This document shows, one piece after another, positions 23,891 to 34,022 of a DNA stretch of 64,000 nucleotides. The DNA lies in contig NZ_RRYH01000003.1 of the NCBI RefSeq assembly GCF_004010155.1, forward strand, positions 186,001-250,000. The letters run 5' to 3'. Position numbers and translations under genes: made by a program. The notes below the pieces were generated by a model, which saw only the letters and a program-made list of their open reading frames with translations, was not told the DNA's origin and searched no databases. The stretch is from Solirhodobacter olei. GTDB lineage: Bacteria; Pseudomonadota; Alphaproteobacteria; Rhodobacterales; Rhodobacteraceae. Position 1 is the first letter of the stretch. Each line of letters starts with the position of its first letter.

Positions 23891-25815
23891 GCGGCCTCCC
23901 GTGCCGGGGCGGCGGGCAGTTCCACCGTGAATTCTGCGCCGCCCGAGGCGAGGTTGCGGGCGGCGATGGTGCCGCCAAAGCTCTGGATGATGCGGTCGGA
24001 GATCGCAAGGCCAAGGCCCATGCCCTCGGCCTGGCCGACCTCCTTGGTGGAGTAGAACGGGTCGAAGACGCGCTCGGGCTCGGCGATGCCGGGGCCGGTG
24101 TCCTGCACGGTGAGGCGGACGGTGCGCCCGGCCTCGATACGGATCGTCAGGCGGCGCTGCGCCCGCCCGGCCATGGCGTCGAGCGCATTGGCGACAAGGT
24201 TGATGATCACCTGCTGGAGCCGCACCTCGCCGCCGCGGACGTGAACCGGAAGGGTGGGCGGGACGTAGTCGAGGCTCACGTCCTCCTGGCGCAACCGCGG
24301 CTCGGTGATCTCCAAGGCCGCGCTGGTGACGGCGGCGAGGTCGACATCCGAGGTGCCCTCGGCATCGGGCCGGGTGAAGGCGCGCAGGTTTCGGATGATG
24401 CGCCCCATCCTGTGGGCGAGATCGCCGATCCGCGTGAGGTTCGTCGCGGCCTCGTCCGGCCGCCCGCGGGCGAGAAAGGCAGCGCCGTTCTCGGCATAGG
24501 ATCGGATTGCCATCAGCGGCTGGTTCAGCTCGTGGCTGATCCCGGCCGACATCTGCCCGAGGGCGGAGAGTTTGCCGGCGCGCAGAAGCTCTGCCTGCGC
24601 CCGTTTCAGCGCGGCCTCGGCCTCCATCCGCTCGGCGACCTCGCTCTGCAGACGATCAACGGCCTCGGACAACTCGCGCGTGCGTTCTGAGACGCGGCGT
24701 TCGAGCTGCGCGGTCAGCCGTGCTTCCGTCTCCAGCCGGGCGGTGAGGGCGCGGCGGCGCTCGCCAAGGGCGAAGAGGATCGCACCGAAGATCAGACCCA
24801 CGGCGGCAGTGACGGCGGCTTGCAGCCCCGCGACCTCCAGCGTCGGAAGGGCGTTGACGAGAATCTCGCCCTGCATTTCCACCACGGGCAGCGGTTGGGT
24901 GAGGTGCAGCGCCAGCCGCGGCAGGTAGGGCCCGCCGTCGACCCACCAGAGGTCATGCCCGCCGGTCCGGTAGCGGGTGAAGGCGGGGAAGGGCTTGGCC
25001 AGTCCCTTCGGATAGGCCAGGCCGAAGCTCGGGTAGGGCCGGGGCACCGGCGCGCGACGGCGGAAAAGAAGTTCCGAGCGGTTGGAGACGAAGACGACGC
25101 CGCGCGCGTCGGAGAAGAAGACGCTCTGCGCCTCGCCTCGGCTCGGCGCCTCGATCCGCGCCGCGTCGAGCCGGACGACGACGGCGCCGGCGACCGGCCC
25201 GCCGGGGGAATAGACCGGGGCGGCATAGGTGAAGATTCGCCGCCCGCCCTCGACCGCATGGGAGAAGCCGAGCGTGCCATGCATCGCTGCGACGAAGGCA
25301 GGTGTGTCTGCAGGGTCGTTTCGCCCCGCATCGGAGCCGAGCGAGCTTGCCAGTACCCGGCCGTCGCGGTCGAGGAGCAGGATCTCCTCTGACGCCGTCC
25401 GGTCGGCGGCGCGCAGGAGCAGGGCATTCGCCGCCGCGCGGTCGCCCTGGCCGGTTTCGGCCAGATGGGCGAGGGCCGGGTGGTCGGTCAGGAGCACCGC
25501 CAGCTCGCGGAACCGCTGCAGCTGGCCGGTAAGCTGGTCGGACGCCTGAGACAGCTCGGCCCGCGCGCCCTCGGCGATCTTGTCGAGTCCGGCGCGAAAG
25601 GCGTACCAGCCGACCGCACCGGCGACGGCCGCGACGACGAGGATATAGAGGCCGAAGCTGATCGCGCGACGTCGGCCCCGAGCCCGGTGGGGGCGCGGCG
25701 AGGTCGGGCTGGCTGGGTCTGCTGGATGGGCGGGCGTCACCGATCTCTCCCCGATGGGCGCGGCGAGTGTAACGGGGAGTTGAGGGGATGGAAAAGGGTG
25801 AGCTTTGCGCGCCAT
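23887..25815 (-). CDS. dctB: DctB-type membrane sensor histidine kinase
   Basis: A 642-aa inner-membrane kinase, predicted to sense C4-dicarboxylates. A transmembrane helix at about 50-72 and a second at about 335-355 flank a periplasmic dCache-like sensor with LLDRDGRVLASS and AFVAAMHGTLGFSHAVEGGRR. A coiled coil (about 370-425) leads to the H-box GISHELNQPLMAIRSYA, N-box VIINLVANALDAM, and G-boxes DTGPGI and GMGLGLAI. It is coupled to dctD by an ATGA overlap. The long N-terminal extension (1-48, Pro/Arg-rich) is unusual and the start could lie further in. Confidence 0.9.
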   Translation of the reverse strand: MARKAHPFPSPQLPVTLAAPIGERSVTPAHPADPASPTSPRPHRARGRRRAISFGLYILVVAAVAGAVGWYAFRAGLDKIAEGARAELSQASDQLTGQLQRFRELAVLLTDHPALAHLAETGQGDRAAANALLLRAADRTASEEILLLDRDGRVLASSLGSDAGRNDPADTPAFVAAMHGTLGFSHAVEGGRRIFTYAAPVYSPGGPVAGAVVVRLDAARIEAPSRGEAQSVFFSDARGVVFVSNRSELLFRRRAPVPRPYPSFGLAYPKGLAKPFPAFTRYRTGGHDLWWVDGGPYLPRLALHLTQPLPVVEMQGEILVNALPTLEVAGLQAAVTAAVGLIFGAILFALGERRRALTARLETEARLTAQLERRVSERTRELSEAVDRLQSEVAERMEAEAALKRAQAELLRAGKLSALGQMSAGISHELNQPLMAIRSYAENGAAFLARGRPDEAATNLTRIGDLAHRMGRIIRNLRAFTRPDAEGTSDVDLAAVTSAALEITEPRLRQEDVSLDYVPPTLPVHVRGGEVRLQQVIINLVANALDAMAGRAQRRLTIRIEAGRTVRLTVQDTGPGIAEPERVFDPFYSTKEVGQAEGMGLGLAISDRIIQSFGGTIAARNLASGGAEFTVELPAAPAREAA

Positions 25816-25942
25816 CCGCAGCGTCGTGCGCGATATTTCGTGACCTGACCCGCGAGTTCCCGCCCAGCCGTTTGGGGCTTAGACGTTGCGCCCGCCGCCG
25901 CTTCCGGCCAAATTGCCGCACGCAAGAGCCAAGGGGGATGCC

Positions 25943-27364
25943 ATGAGCGAAGCCGAAATCGGCCTTATCGGGCTTGGAACCATGGGCGCGAACCTCGCGC
26001 TCAATATCGCCGAAAAGGGATTCGGAATCGCGGTGTGGAACCGCACCGCGGAGACCACCCACGCCTTCTACGCCGCTGCGGGTGCGAGCAAGCTGGCCGA
26101 GAAGATCGTGCCGACCGAGACGCTGGAGGCCTTCGTCGCCGCTATCCGTCCGCCGCGCGCGATCATCCTGATGGTGCCCGCCGGGCCCATCGTCGACCAG
26201 CAGATCGCGAACCTGACCCCGTTTCTGGAGCCGGGCGACCTGATCATCGACGCGGGCAACGCGAACTTCCACGACACCGACCGCCGTGCGGCGGATGCCG
26301 CCAAGGGCGGGCCGCGCTTCCTCGGGATCGGCGTCTCGGGCGGCGAGGAGGGCGCGCGCCACGGCCCCTCGATCATGGGCGGCGGCGAAAAGCAGGATTG
26401 GGACCGCGTCGCGCACATCCTCAAGGCGATCTCCGCAAAGTACGAGGGCACACCCTGCGCGACCTACATGGGGCCGGGCGGGGCGGGCCATTTCGTCAAG
26501 GCCGTCCACAATGGCATTGAATATGCCGACATGCAGATGATCGCCGAGGTCTATGGCGTGATGCGCGACGGCATGGGCATGGCCGCGAGCGAGATCGCCG
26601 AAGTGTTCAAGAGCTGGAACGAGGGGCCGCTGCAATCCTACCTGATCGAGATCTCGGCCGAGGTGGCTGCCGCCAAGGATCCGATCGGTGGCGGGCCGAT
26701 GCTCGATGCGATCCTGGACCAGGCGGGCCAGAAGGGCACCGGCCGCTGGACTGCGATCGAGGCGCAGCACCTGGCCGCGCCGATCACGGTGATCGAAGCC
26801 GCGGTGGCGGCGCGCAACGTCTCTGCCCGACTCGAAGAGAGGAAGGCGGGCGAGGCGCTCTTCGGTGCGGCGCCGCGGCGGCTGGAGCCCGCCGCACTGG
26901 ATGTCGACACGCTGGAAAAAGCACTGATCTGCGGCAAGATCCTCTGCTACGCGCAGGGCTTCACGATGATCGGCGCAGCGGCCAATGCCTTCGACTGGCC
27001 GCTACCGCTGCCGGAAATCGCGCGGGTCTGGCGGGAGGGCTGTATCATCCGTTCGTCGATGCTCAACGACATGGCGACGGCACTGACCGGCAATCCCGAC
27101 CAGAACCTGATGTTCGCGCCGGCCTTTGCCGAGAAGCTCAAGACGACGCATGGGGCGCTGCGCAAGGCGGTCTCCGTCGCGGCGCTCAACGGGCTGCCGA
27201 TGCCGGCGCTCGGGGCGGGGCTTTCGTATTTCGACATGATGCGGACGGCGCGCTCCACCGCGAACCTGATCCAGGGCCAGCGCGATTTCTTCGGCGCGCA
27301 TGGCTTCGACCGGCTCGACGGCGCGGACAGCCACCATGGGCCCTGGGGCAGCCACGCCGGCTGA
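25943..27364 (+). CDS. gnd: 6-phosphogluconate dehydrogenase, decarboxylating
   Basis: A 473-aa enzyme of the oxidative pentose phosphate pathway that makes ribulose 5-phosphate and reduces NADP+ or NAD+. Seen: the Rossmann start IGLIGLGTMGANLALNIAEKGF, then GVSGGEEGARHGPSIMGGG, GAGHFVKAVHNGIEYADMQ with the catalytic Lys and Asn, and the C-terminal GLPMPALGAGLSYFDMMRT. Length corresponds to the long homodimeric class. The start has a GGGGGA upstream. It is divergent from dctB and ended by a clear terminator. Confidence 0.95.
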   Translation: MSEAEIGLIGLGTMGANLALNIAEKGFGIAVWNRTAETTHAFYAAAGASKLAEKIVPTETLEAFVAAIRPPRAIILMVPAGPIVDQQIANLTPFLEPGDLIIDAGNANFHDTDRRAADAAKGGPRFLGIGVSGGEEGARHGPSIMGGGEKQDWDRVAHILKAISAKYEGTPCATYMGPGGAGHFVKAVHNGIEYADMQMIAEVYGVMRDGMGMAASEIAEVFKSWNEGPLQSYLIEISAEVAAAKDPIGGGPMLDAILDQAGQKGTGRWTAIEAQHLAAPITVIEAAVAARNVSARLEERKAGEALFGAAPRRLEPAALDVDTLEKALICGKILCYAQGFTMIGAAANAFDWPLPLPEIARVWREGCIIRSSMLNDMATALTGNPDQNLMFAPAFAEKLKTTHGALRKAVSVAALNGLPMPALGAGLSYFDMMRTARSTANLIQGQRDFFGAHGFDRLDGADSHHGPWGSHAG

Positions 27365-27407
27365 GGCCGGCCGGGACTGGCGCCCCGGGATGCCTAATGA
27401 CGCAGAG

Positions 27408-27434
27408 GGAGGCGGCTTCGGCCGCCTTCCTTTT
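27408..27434 (+). terminator. intrinsic terminator after gnd (UUCG loop)
   Basis: AGGCGGC-TTCG-GCCGCCT followed by TCCTTTT. The UUCG tetraloop makes this a very stable terminator. It ends against the stop codon of the convergent hutU. Confidence 0.85.
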
Positions 27435-29118
27435 AGCTTCCGAGGATGCCCGGCAGGCGCAGGCCATTCTCGCGGGCGCAGTCGAGCGCGATCTCGTAGC
27501 CCGCATCGGCATGGCGCATGACGCCGGTCGCCGGATCATTCCACAGAACGCGGGCGAGGCGGCGGTCGGCATCCTCCGAGCCGTCGCAGACCACGACCAT
27601 GCCTGAATGCTGCGAGAAGCCCATGCCGACGCCGCCGCCATGGTGCAGGCTGACCCAGGTCGCACCCGAGGCGGTGTTCAGAAGCGCATTGAGAAGCGGC
27701 CAGTCGGAGACCGCGTCAGAGCCGTCCTTCATGGCCTCGGTCTCGCGGTTGGGGGAGGCGACAGAGCCGGAATCGAGGTGGTCCCGGCCGATCACGACGG
27801 GGGCCTTCAGCTCGCCCGAGCGAACCATCTCGTTGAACATCAGCCCCGCCTTGTGGCGCTCGCCAAGGCCGATCCAGCAGATCCGCGCCGGCAGGCCCTG
27901 AAAGGCAATGCGTTCGCGCGCCATGTCGAGCCAGCGGTGGAGGTGGGCGTTGTCGGGGAACAGCTTCTTCATTGCCGCGTCGGTCGCGTAGATGTCCTGC
28001 GGGTCGCCCGAGAGCGCGGCCCAGCGGAACGGCCCCACACCCCGGCAGAACAACGGGCGGATGTAGGCGGGCACGAAGCCCGGGAAGGCGAAGGCGTTCT
28101 CCAGCCCCTCGTCCTTCGCGACCTGGCGGATGTTGTTGCCGTAATCGAGCGTCGGCACGCCGGCGTTCCAGAAATCGACCATCGCGGCGACATGGATCTT
28201 CATCGCGGCGCGGGCGGCCTTTTCTACCGCCTTGGGATCGCTCTCCTGCTTCGCGCGCCATTCGGCGACGGACCAGCCGGCGGGCAGGTACCCGTGCAGC
28301 GGATCGTGGGCGGAGGTCTGGTCTGTCACGATATTGGGGCGGGGGCCGCCGGCCTTCATGCGGGCGACAAGCTCGGGGAAGATCTCGGCCGCGTTGCCGA
28401 GAAGGCCCACGGATTTCGCTTCGTCCTTCGCGGTCCACTCGGCGATCTTTTCCAGGGCCTCGTCCAGCGTCGTGGCCTTTTCGTCGAGGTAGCGGGTGCG
28501 CAGGCGGAAATCGATGCGCGTCTCGTCGCATTCGACGGCGAGGCAGCAGGCCCCGGCCATGACCGCCGCGAGCGGTTGCGCGCCGCCCATGCCGCCGAGG
28601 CCACCGGTGAGGATCCATTTGCCCTTGAGATCACCGCCGTAGTGCTGGCGGCCGGCCTCGGCGAAGGTCTCGTAGGTGCCCTGAACGATGCCCTGCGTTC
28701 CGATGTAGATCCAGGAGCCGGCCGTCATCTGGCCATACATCGCAAGGCCCTTCTTATCGAGCTCGTTGAAATGGTCCCAGTTGGCCCAGTGCGGCACAAG
28801 GTTAGAGTTGGCGATCAGCACCCGCGGCGCGTCCTTGTGGGTGCGGAAGATACCCACCGGCTTGCCGGATTGGACCAGCAGCGTTTCATCCTCTTCCAGC
28901 GACCTCAGGCTTGCGACGATGCGGTCGAAATCCTCCCAGGTACGGGCGGCGCGGCCGATGCCGCCATAGACCACCAGCTCGTGCGGGTTCTCGGCCACAT
29001 CGGGGTGAAGGTTGTTCATCAGCATCCGCATCGGTGCCTCGGTCAGCCAGGACTTGGCGGTGATCTCGGTGCCGGTGGCGGGGAAGACGTCGCGGAGGTT
29101 GTGGCGCGGGTTGGTCAT
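27433..29118 (-). CDS. hutU: urocanate hydratase
   Basis: A 561-aa NAD+-using enzyme that hydrates urocanate to imidazolonepropionate, the second step of histidine breakdown. Seen: [38 protein letters not shown] (NAD-binding glycine stretch), [20 protein letters not shown] with the conserved Cys, and [21 protein letters not shown]. Length is standard. It is 57 bases downstream of hutH in the minus-strand hutI-hutH-hutU order. Confidence 0.96.
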   Translation of the reverse strand: MTNPRHNLRDVFPATGTEITAKSWLTEAPMRMLMNNLHPDVAENPHELVVYGGIGRAARTWEDFDRIVASLRSLEEDETLLVQSGKPVGIFRTHKDAPRVLIANSNLVPHWANWDHFNELDKKGLAMYGQMTAGSWIYIGTQGIVQGTYETFAEAGRQHYGGDLKGKWILTGGLGGMGGAQPLAAVMAGACCLAVECDETRIDFRLRTRYLDEKATTLDEALEKIAEWTAKDEAKSVGLLGNAAEIFPELVARMKAGGPRPNIVTDQTSAHDPLHGYLPAGWSVAEWRAKQESDPKAVEKAARAAMKIHVAAMVDFWNAGVPTLDYGNNIRQVAKDEGLENAFAFPGFVPAYIRPLFCRGVGPFRWAALSGDPQDIYATDAAMKKLFPDNAHLHRWLDMARERIAFQGLPARICWIGLGERHKAGLMFNEMVRSGELKAPVVIGRDHLDSGSVASPNRETEAMKDGSDAVSDWPLLNALLNTASGATWVSLHHGGGVGMGFSQHSGMVVVCDGSEDADRRLARVLWNDPATGVMRHADAGYEIALDCARENGLRLPGILGS

Positions 29119-29175
29119 GGGCGGGCCTTTCGGATGGGCGCGAGGCCAGGGCGCTGCCCCGGACCCCGGGATATT

Positions 29176-30714
29176 TCAGGACAGAAGAACGGGGAGGGGT
29201 AGGGCGGCAGCGTCGGAGAGCGCGCCGGAGGCGACGAGGGCGGATGCCTTGGCGATATCAGGGGCGAGGTAGCGGTCCGGGCCGAGGGCGGGGACATGCT
29301 CCCGCAGGCGCGCGACGGTGCGGGCGAGGGGGGCGGAGGTCGCGAGCGGCGCGCGGAAGGCGATGCCCTGAGCGGCGCAGAGCGCTTCCACCCCGAGGAT
29401 CACGTTCAGGTTCTCGACCATCTTCGTCAGCCGCCGGGCGCCGTGGGCGGCCATGGAGACGTGATCCTCCTGGTTGGCGGAGGTGGGCGTCGAGTCCGTC
29501 ACCGTCGGATGGGCGAGGTGCTTGTTCTCGCTCATCAGCGCGGCAGTCGTCACCTCCGCGATCATCAGGCCGGAGTTGAGGCCGGGATCGGGGGTGAGGA
29601 ACGGCGGCAGGTCGAAACTGAGCGTCGGGTCCACCATCAGCGCCACGCGGCGCTGCGCGATCGCGCCGATCTCGGAGATGGCGAGCGCCGTCATGTCGGC
29701 GGCGAAGCCCACTGGCTCGGCATGGAAATTGCCGCCGGAGACGATCATCCCCGCGCCGGTCAGCACCAGCGGATTGTCGGTGGCGGCATTGGCCTCCGTC
29801 TCCAGCGTGCGGGCGGCCATGCGCAGCACGTCCATCGCGGCGCCTGTGACCTGCGGCTGGCAGCGGATGCAGTAGGGATCCTGAACGCGGGTATCGCCCT
29901 CGCGGTGGCTCTCGCGAATCTCGGAACCGTCGAGAAGCGCGCGCATGACCGCCGCCGCCTCGATCTGGCCGGCATGACCGCGCAGCGCGTGAATCTCGGG
30001 CTGCAAGGGCGCGGTAGACCCCATGATCGCGTCGGTCGAAAGCGCCGAGGTCACCAGCGCCGCCTGCGCCGCACGCCAAGCGCCGAAGAGCCCGGCAAGC
30101 GCCCAGGCCGTGGAGAACTGAGTGCCGTTGATGAAGGCGAGACCCTCCTTCGGGCCGAAATCGACCGGGACAAGACCGGCGGCGGCGAGCGCCTCTGTGC
30201 CCGGCAGGATCCGCCCCCCGATTTCCGCCTCTCCCGCGCCGATCATCACGGCGGTCATATGGGCGAGGGGGGCGAGGTCGCCCGAGGCGCCGACGGAGCC
30301 CTGCGCGGGCACGACGGGTGTGACGCCGCGGGCGAGCATCTCCTCCAGCAGCTCGACCAACTCCCAGCGCACGCCGGAGGCGCCGCGGCCGAGGGACAGC
30401 AGCTTCAACGCCATCATCAGGCGGGTGATCGCGGTCGGGCAGGCCTCTCCCACGCCGCAGCAATGCGACAGGATCAGATTGCGCTGCAGCGTTGCGGTGT
30501 CCTCGGCGGCGATCTTCAGGCTCGCAAGCTTGCCGAAGCCGGTGTTGACGCCGTACACGGCGGCCGAGCCCGCCGCGGCGGCGGCGATGGCGCCGGCGGC
30601 GGCCTCGACGGCCGGGCGGCAGGTGCGGTCGAGACGGGCGGGCCGGCCCTCTCGCCAGAGGCGTTCAAGTTGGGCCAGGGGGGTGGCGCCGGGGGTGAGG
30701 GTCTCAGGCGTCAA
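29176..30714 (-). CDS. hutH: histidine ammonia-lyase with TTG start
   Basis: A 512-aa enzyme that deaminates histidine to trans-urocanate. The Ala-Ser-Gly triplet that cyclises into the MIO cofactor is in [26 protein letters not shown] supplies the conserved Tyr region, and [15 protein letters not shown] is also present. No ATG or GTG is suitably placed. A TTG at 30714 inside the hutI stop region (11-base overlap) gives the family N-terminus [19 protein letters not shown] and couples translation to hutI. Confidence 0.92.
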   Translation of the reverse strand: MTPETLTPGATPLAQLERLWREGRPARLDRTCRPAVEAAAGAIAAAAAGSAAVYGVNTGFGKLASLKIAAEDTATLQRNLILSHCCGVGEACPTAITRLMMALKLLSLGRGASGVRWELVELLEEMLARGVTPVVPAQGSVGASGDLAPLAHMTAVMIGAGEAEIGGRILPGTEALAAAGLVPVDFGPKEGLAFINGTQFSTAWALAGLFGAWRAAQAALVTSALSTDAIMGSTAPLQPEIHALRGHAGQIEAAAVMRALLDGSEIRESHREGDTRVQDPYCIRCQPQVTGAAMDVLRMAARTLETEANAATDNPLVLTGAGMIVSGGNFHAEPVGFAADMTALAISEIGAIAQRRVALMVDPTLSFDLPPFLTPDPGLNSGLMIAEVTTAALMSENKHLAHPTVTDSTPTSANQEDHVSMAAHGARRLTKMVENLNVILGVEALCAAQGIAFRAPLATSAPLARTVARLREHVPALGPDRYLAPDIAKASALVASGALSDAAALPLPVLLS

Positions 30715-31894
30715 ACCGGCCTCCGATGATGCGGGTGTGAAGGGGGGTGGCCCCGATCCGGTAGGAGAGTTCGGCCGGATGCGCCGCCTCCCAGACGGCG
30801 AGGTCGGCGACGAGGCCCGGGGCGATCGCGCCGCGATCCGTAAGCCCGAGCGCGCGGGCGGCATGGGCGGTGGCGCCCATAAGGGCCTCCTCCGGCGTCA
30901 TCCGGAAGAAGGTGCAGGCCATGTTCATCGCCAGCGTCAGCGAGGTCATCGGCGCGGAGCCGGGGTTGCAGTCGGTCGCGACCGCCATCGGCACCCTGGC
31001 CTTGCGGAACAGCTCGATCGGCGGGGCCTGGGTTTCGCGCAGCGTGTAAAAGGCACCCGGCAGGATGACCGCGACGCTGCCGGCCTTCGCCATGGCGCCA
31101 ACACCGGCTTCGTCCAGATATTCCAGGTGGTCGGCCGAGAGGGCGCCATAGCGCGCCGCGAGCGCCGCACCACCGAGGTTCGAGAGCTGTTCGGCATGGA
31201 GTTTCACGGGCAGGCCGAGGGCTTTAGCCTCGGCAAAGACGCGCTCGATCTGCGTGGGCGAAAAGGCGATGCCCTCGCAGAAGCCATCGACCGCATCGAC
31301 GAGGCCTTCGTCCGCCGCCGCGCGCAGGGCGGGGAGAACCTGCTCGGCGATGTAATCGTCGGCCCGACCCTTGTATTCCGGCGGCACCGCATGGGCGCCG
31401 AGGAAGCTGGTGCGCACCGTGATCCCTCGCGCAGATGCGATGCGCCGGGCAGCGCGGAGCATCCGCAGCTCGGTCTCCACGTCGAGGCCGTAGCCCGATT
31501 TGATCTCCACCGTGCCGACGCCCTCGGCCAGCATCCGGTCGACCCGAGGCAGCGCCTGCGCCACCAGGTCATCCTCACTCGCCGCGCGGGTGGCCGCGAC
31601 GGTGGAGACGATGCCGCCGCCGGCGCGGGCGACCTCTTCATAGGAGGCGCCGTTCAGACGCATCTCGAACTCGCGCGCCCGCTCGCCGCCGAAGACGACA
31701 TGGGTGTGGCAGTCGATCAGCGCCGGGGTCACGAGGCGTCCGCCTAGGTCATGGCGCTCGCCCGTCGCCGAAAGCTCTGCCTCCGGCCCGGCCCAAAGGA
31801 TCCGCCCGCCCTCGATCACGAGCGCGCCGCGGTCGATCAGGCTGTAGCCGCCGCGCATCGTGGCCAGCACTGCATTGTGGAGAATCGTCGGCAT
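30704..31894 (-). CDS. hutI: imidazolonepropionase
   Basis: A 396-aa amidohydrolase that opens the imidazolone ring to give N-formimino-L-glutamate. Metal site residues are seen in [38 protein letters not shown] and [11 protein letters not shown], with the C-terminal [33 protein letters not shown]. It is first of the minus-strand hut genes and divergent from hutF, sharing the palindromic operator region. Confidence 0.95.
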   Translation of the reverse strand: MPTILHNAVLATMRGGYSLIDRGALVIEGGRILWAGPEAELSATGERHDLGGRLVTPALIDCHTHVVFGGERAREFEMRLNGASYEEVARAGGGIVSTVAATRAASEDDLVAQALPRVDRMLAEGVGTVEIKSGYGLDVETELRMLRAARRIASARGITVRTSFLGAHAVPPEYKGRADDYIAEQVLPALRAAADEGLVDAVDGFCEGIAFSPTQIERVFAEAKALGLPVKLHAEQLSNLGGAALAARYGALSADHLEYLDEAGVGAMAKAGSVAVILPGAFYTLRETQAPPIELFRKARVPMAVATDCNPGSAPMTSLTLAMNMACTFFRMTPEEALMGATAHAARALGLTDRGAIAPGLVADLAVWEAAHPAELSYRIGATPLHTRIIGGRFDA

Positions 31895-31925
31895 TTCGCT
31901 TGCTTATGTCTGTGCTTTTGAGTAA

Positions 31926-31939
31926 TATGTCTATACATA
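31926..31939. promoter_or_regulatory. candidate HutC operator between hutI and hutF
   Basis: TATGT-CTAT-ACATA, a perfect inverted repeat in the 71-bp gap between the divergent hutI and hutF starts. It resembles the TGTATATACA-type core bound by HutC regulators, and a hutC gene lies two genes away. A single site could control both transcripts. Confidence 0.6.
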
Positions 31940-31965
31940 ATGGCGCCTGTCAAGCGGAGTTCCCG

Positions 31966-33330
31966 ATGCCCCATCTCATTCATGCCGCCCAGGCGCTGCT
32001 ACCCGAGGGGTGGGCCTCGGATGTCGCGGTGGGGATTGATCAGGGGCGGATCACCTCCGTCGCGGCAGGCGCGGCGCCCGAGGGCGAGCGGGTGGCGGTG
32101 CTTCTGCCCGCGCCGGTGAACCTGCACTCCCACGCCTTCCAGCGTGCCATGGCCGGGATGACGGAGCGCCGCGGCCCCGATCCGCGCGACAGCTTCTGGA
32201 CCTGGCGGCAGCTTATGTTCCGCTTCCTCGACCGCCTGACGCCGGAGGATGTGGAGGCGATCGCGGCCTTCGTGCAGATGGAGATGCTGGAGGCCGGATA
32301 CGCCGGGGTGGCGGAGTTCCACTACCTTCACCACCGCCCCGGCGGTGCGGCCTATGACGACCTGGCGGAGATGTCGGCGCGAATCGCCGCGGCGGCGGCC
32401 GAGACGGGGATCGGGCTGACGCTGCTGCCCGTCCTCTACCAGCATGGAGGATGCGACGGCCGGGCGCTTGCGCCGGGGCAGGTGAGATTCGGAAATGACC
32501 TCAACCGCTTCTCGACGCTTCTTGAGGGGGCGGAGCGGGCGCTTGCCGGCCTGCCGGAGGATACGGCGCTGGGCCTCGCCCCCCACTCCCTGCGCGCGGT
32601 CAGCCGCGAGGGGCTGGCCGGCACCGCCCACCTTCGCCCGGGCGCGCCGATCCACATGCATCTGGCCGAGCAGGTGGCCGAGGTCGATGAGGTCTCCGCC
32701 GCCTGGGGCGCGCGACCGGTCGACTGGCTTCTGGACCATGCAGAGGTCGATGCGCGCTGGTGCCTGATCCATTGCACCCAGATGCTGCCCGGGGAGACCG
32801 CGCGACTGGCCGCGACCGGCGCGGTCGCGGGCCTCTGCCCGATCACCGAGGCGAGCCTGGGCGACGGCATTTTCGATGGCATCCGCTTCCTTGCCGCGGG
32901 CGGGCGGTTCGGCGTGGGCTCTGACAGCAACATCCGCATCTCCCTTGCCGAGGAGCTTCGCAGCCTGGAATATTCGCAGCGCCTGCGCGACCGGGGGCGG
33001 GCAATGCTGGCAGAGCCGGCACGCTCCACCGGCCGGCTACTTTTCGAAGGCGCCGTGGCAGGCGGGGCGCAGGCTGCGGGCCGTCCATCGGGTGCGATCG
33101 CGCCAGGCCAATGGGCGGATCTGCTGGCCCTCGACGGCGGACATGTCGATCTTGAGGGGCGGATTGGGGACGCCCTCCTCGACGCCTGGATCTTTGCGGG
33201 TGATGACCGGATGGTGCGTTTTGTCTGGTCCGCGGGCCGGGCGCTCGTCCGCGACGGGCGGCACGCGAAACATGATGCGATCACCGCGCGTTACCGCACG
33301 ACCCTCGCGCGGTTGAGGGATCGGTTGTGA
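31966..33330 (+). CDS. hutF: formimidoylglutamate deiminase
   Basis: A 454-aa amidohydrolase-superfamily enzyme that converts N-formimino-glutamate to N-formyl-glutamate. Metal-binding motifs: VNLHSHAFQRAMAGMTE (HxH), MHLAEQVAEVDE, LIHCTQML and FGVGSDSNIRISLAEELRSLEY. HutF indicates the two-step route that needs HutG (N-formylglutamate amidohydrolase), which is not in this window. The start at 31966 is chosen because the protein begins MPHLIHAAQALLPEGW, and longer in-frame ATGs would cover the operator. It overlaps hutC by 4 bases. Confidence 0.92.
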   Translation: MPHLIHAAQALLPEGWASDVAVGIDQGRITSVAAGAAPEGERVAVLLPAPVNLHSHAFQRAMAGMTERRGPDPRDSFWTWRQLMFRFLDRLTPEDVEAIAAFVQMEMLEAGYAGVAEFHYLHHRPGGAAYDDLAEMSARIAAAAAETGIGLTLLPVLYQHGGCDGRALAPGQVRFGNDLNRFSTLLEGAERALAGLPEDTALGLAPHSLRAVSREGLAGTAHLRPGAPIHMHLAEQVAEVDEVSAAWGARPVDWLLDHAEVDARWCLIHCTQMLPGETARLAATGAVAGLCPITEASLGDGIFDGIRFLAAGGRFGVGSDSNIRISLAEELRSLEYSQRLRDRGRAMLAEPARSTGRLLFEGAVAGGAQAAGRPSGAIAPGQWADLLALDGGHVDLEGRIGDALLDAWIFAGDDRMVRFVWSAGRALVRDGRHAKHDAITARYRTTLARLRDRL

Positions 33331-34016
33331 CCGCGCCTCAGGGCTGGGAGGATATCCGCGCCGAGGTCCTCCGCCGGATCGAGCGGCGGGACTGGGCGCC
33401 GGGCGCGGTGATCCCGACGGAGGCCGAACTCGCTGCCGAATTCGGCTGCGCCCGGGCCACCGTGAATCGCGCGCTGTCCGAACTGGCCCGCGCCGGGGTG
33501 CTGGAACGCCGCCGTCGCGCCGGTACCCGGGTCGCCACGCATCCGGTTCGCAAGGCGACGCTCGACATTTCCGTCATCCGGCTGGAGGTCGAGGGCCGCG
33601 GCCAGTCCTATTCCTTCCGCCTGCTTGGGCGGAGCGAGGCCGAGCCGCCGCCCGTCATCGCCTCGCATCTTGGGCTGGCGGAGGGGGCGCAGCTTCTTCA
33701 CCTCACCACGCTTCATTTCGCCGACGGGCAGCCGTTCCTCTACGAGGACCGCTGGCTGAACCCTGACGTGCTGCCCGAGGATCTGCCGGGGCCAGAGCTG
33801 TCGGTCAACGAGTGGTTGGTGAAGACCGTCGCCTACACTGCGGGCGAGATTTCCTTTTCCGCCGCCAGCGCCGGGACGGAGGAAGCCCGCCGCCTCGCCG
33901 TGCCGGAAGGCGCCGCGCTCTTCGTCATCGAGCGGGCGACCTGGCTCGGCGCGGCGCCGGTCACCTGGGTCCGGCTTTCCTACGCGCCGGGCTACCGGCT
34001 GCGCACGGCTGTCTGA
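33327..34016 (+). CDS. hutC: histidine utilisation repressor HutC (GntR family)
   Basis: A 229-aa GntR/HutC-type regulator. N-terminal winged helix: [55 protein letters not shown] (split here over two helices), followed by a UTRA effector domain (about 75-225: [42 protein letters not shown]). UTRA domains of HutC bind urocanate. The GTG start overlaps the hutF stop. Its stop lies 6 bases from the convergent gcdH end. Confidence 0.92.
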   Translation: MTAPQGWEDIRAEVLRRIERRDWAPGAVIPTEAELAAEFGCARATVNRALSELARAGVLERRRRAGTRVATHPVRKATLDISVIRLEVEGRGQSYSFRLLGRSEAEPPPVIASHLGLAEGAQLLHLTTLHFADGQPFLYEDRWLNPDVLPEDLPGPELSVNEWLVKTVAYTAGEISFSAASAGTEEARRLAVPEGAALFVIERATWLGAAPVTWVRLSYAPGYRLRTAV

Positions 34017-34022
34017 GGCGCC

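Noticed and set aside
24953-26770. A 605-aa minus-strand frame bridging dctB and gnd
   Set aside because: It crosses two genes of opposite orientation and their promoter gap. The composition is that of a GC-rich shadow.
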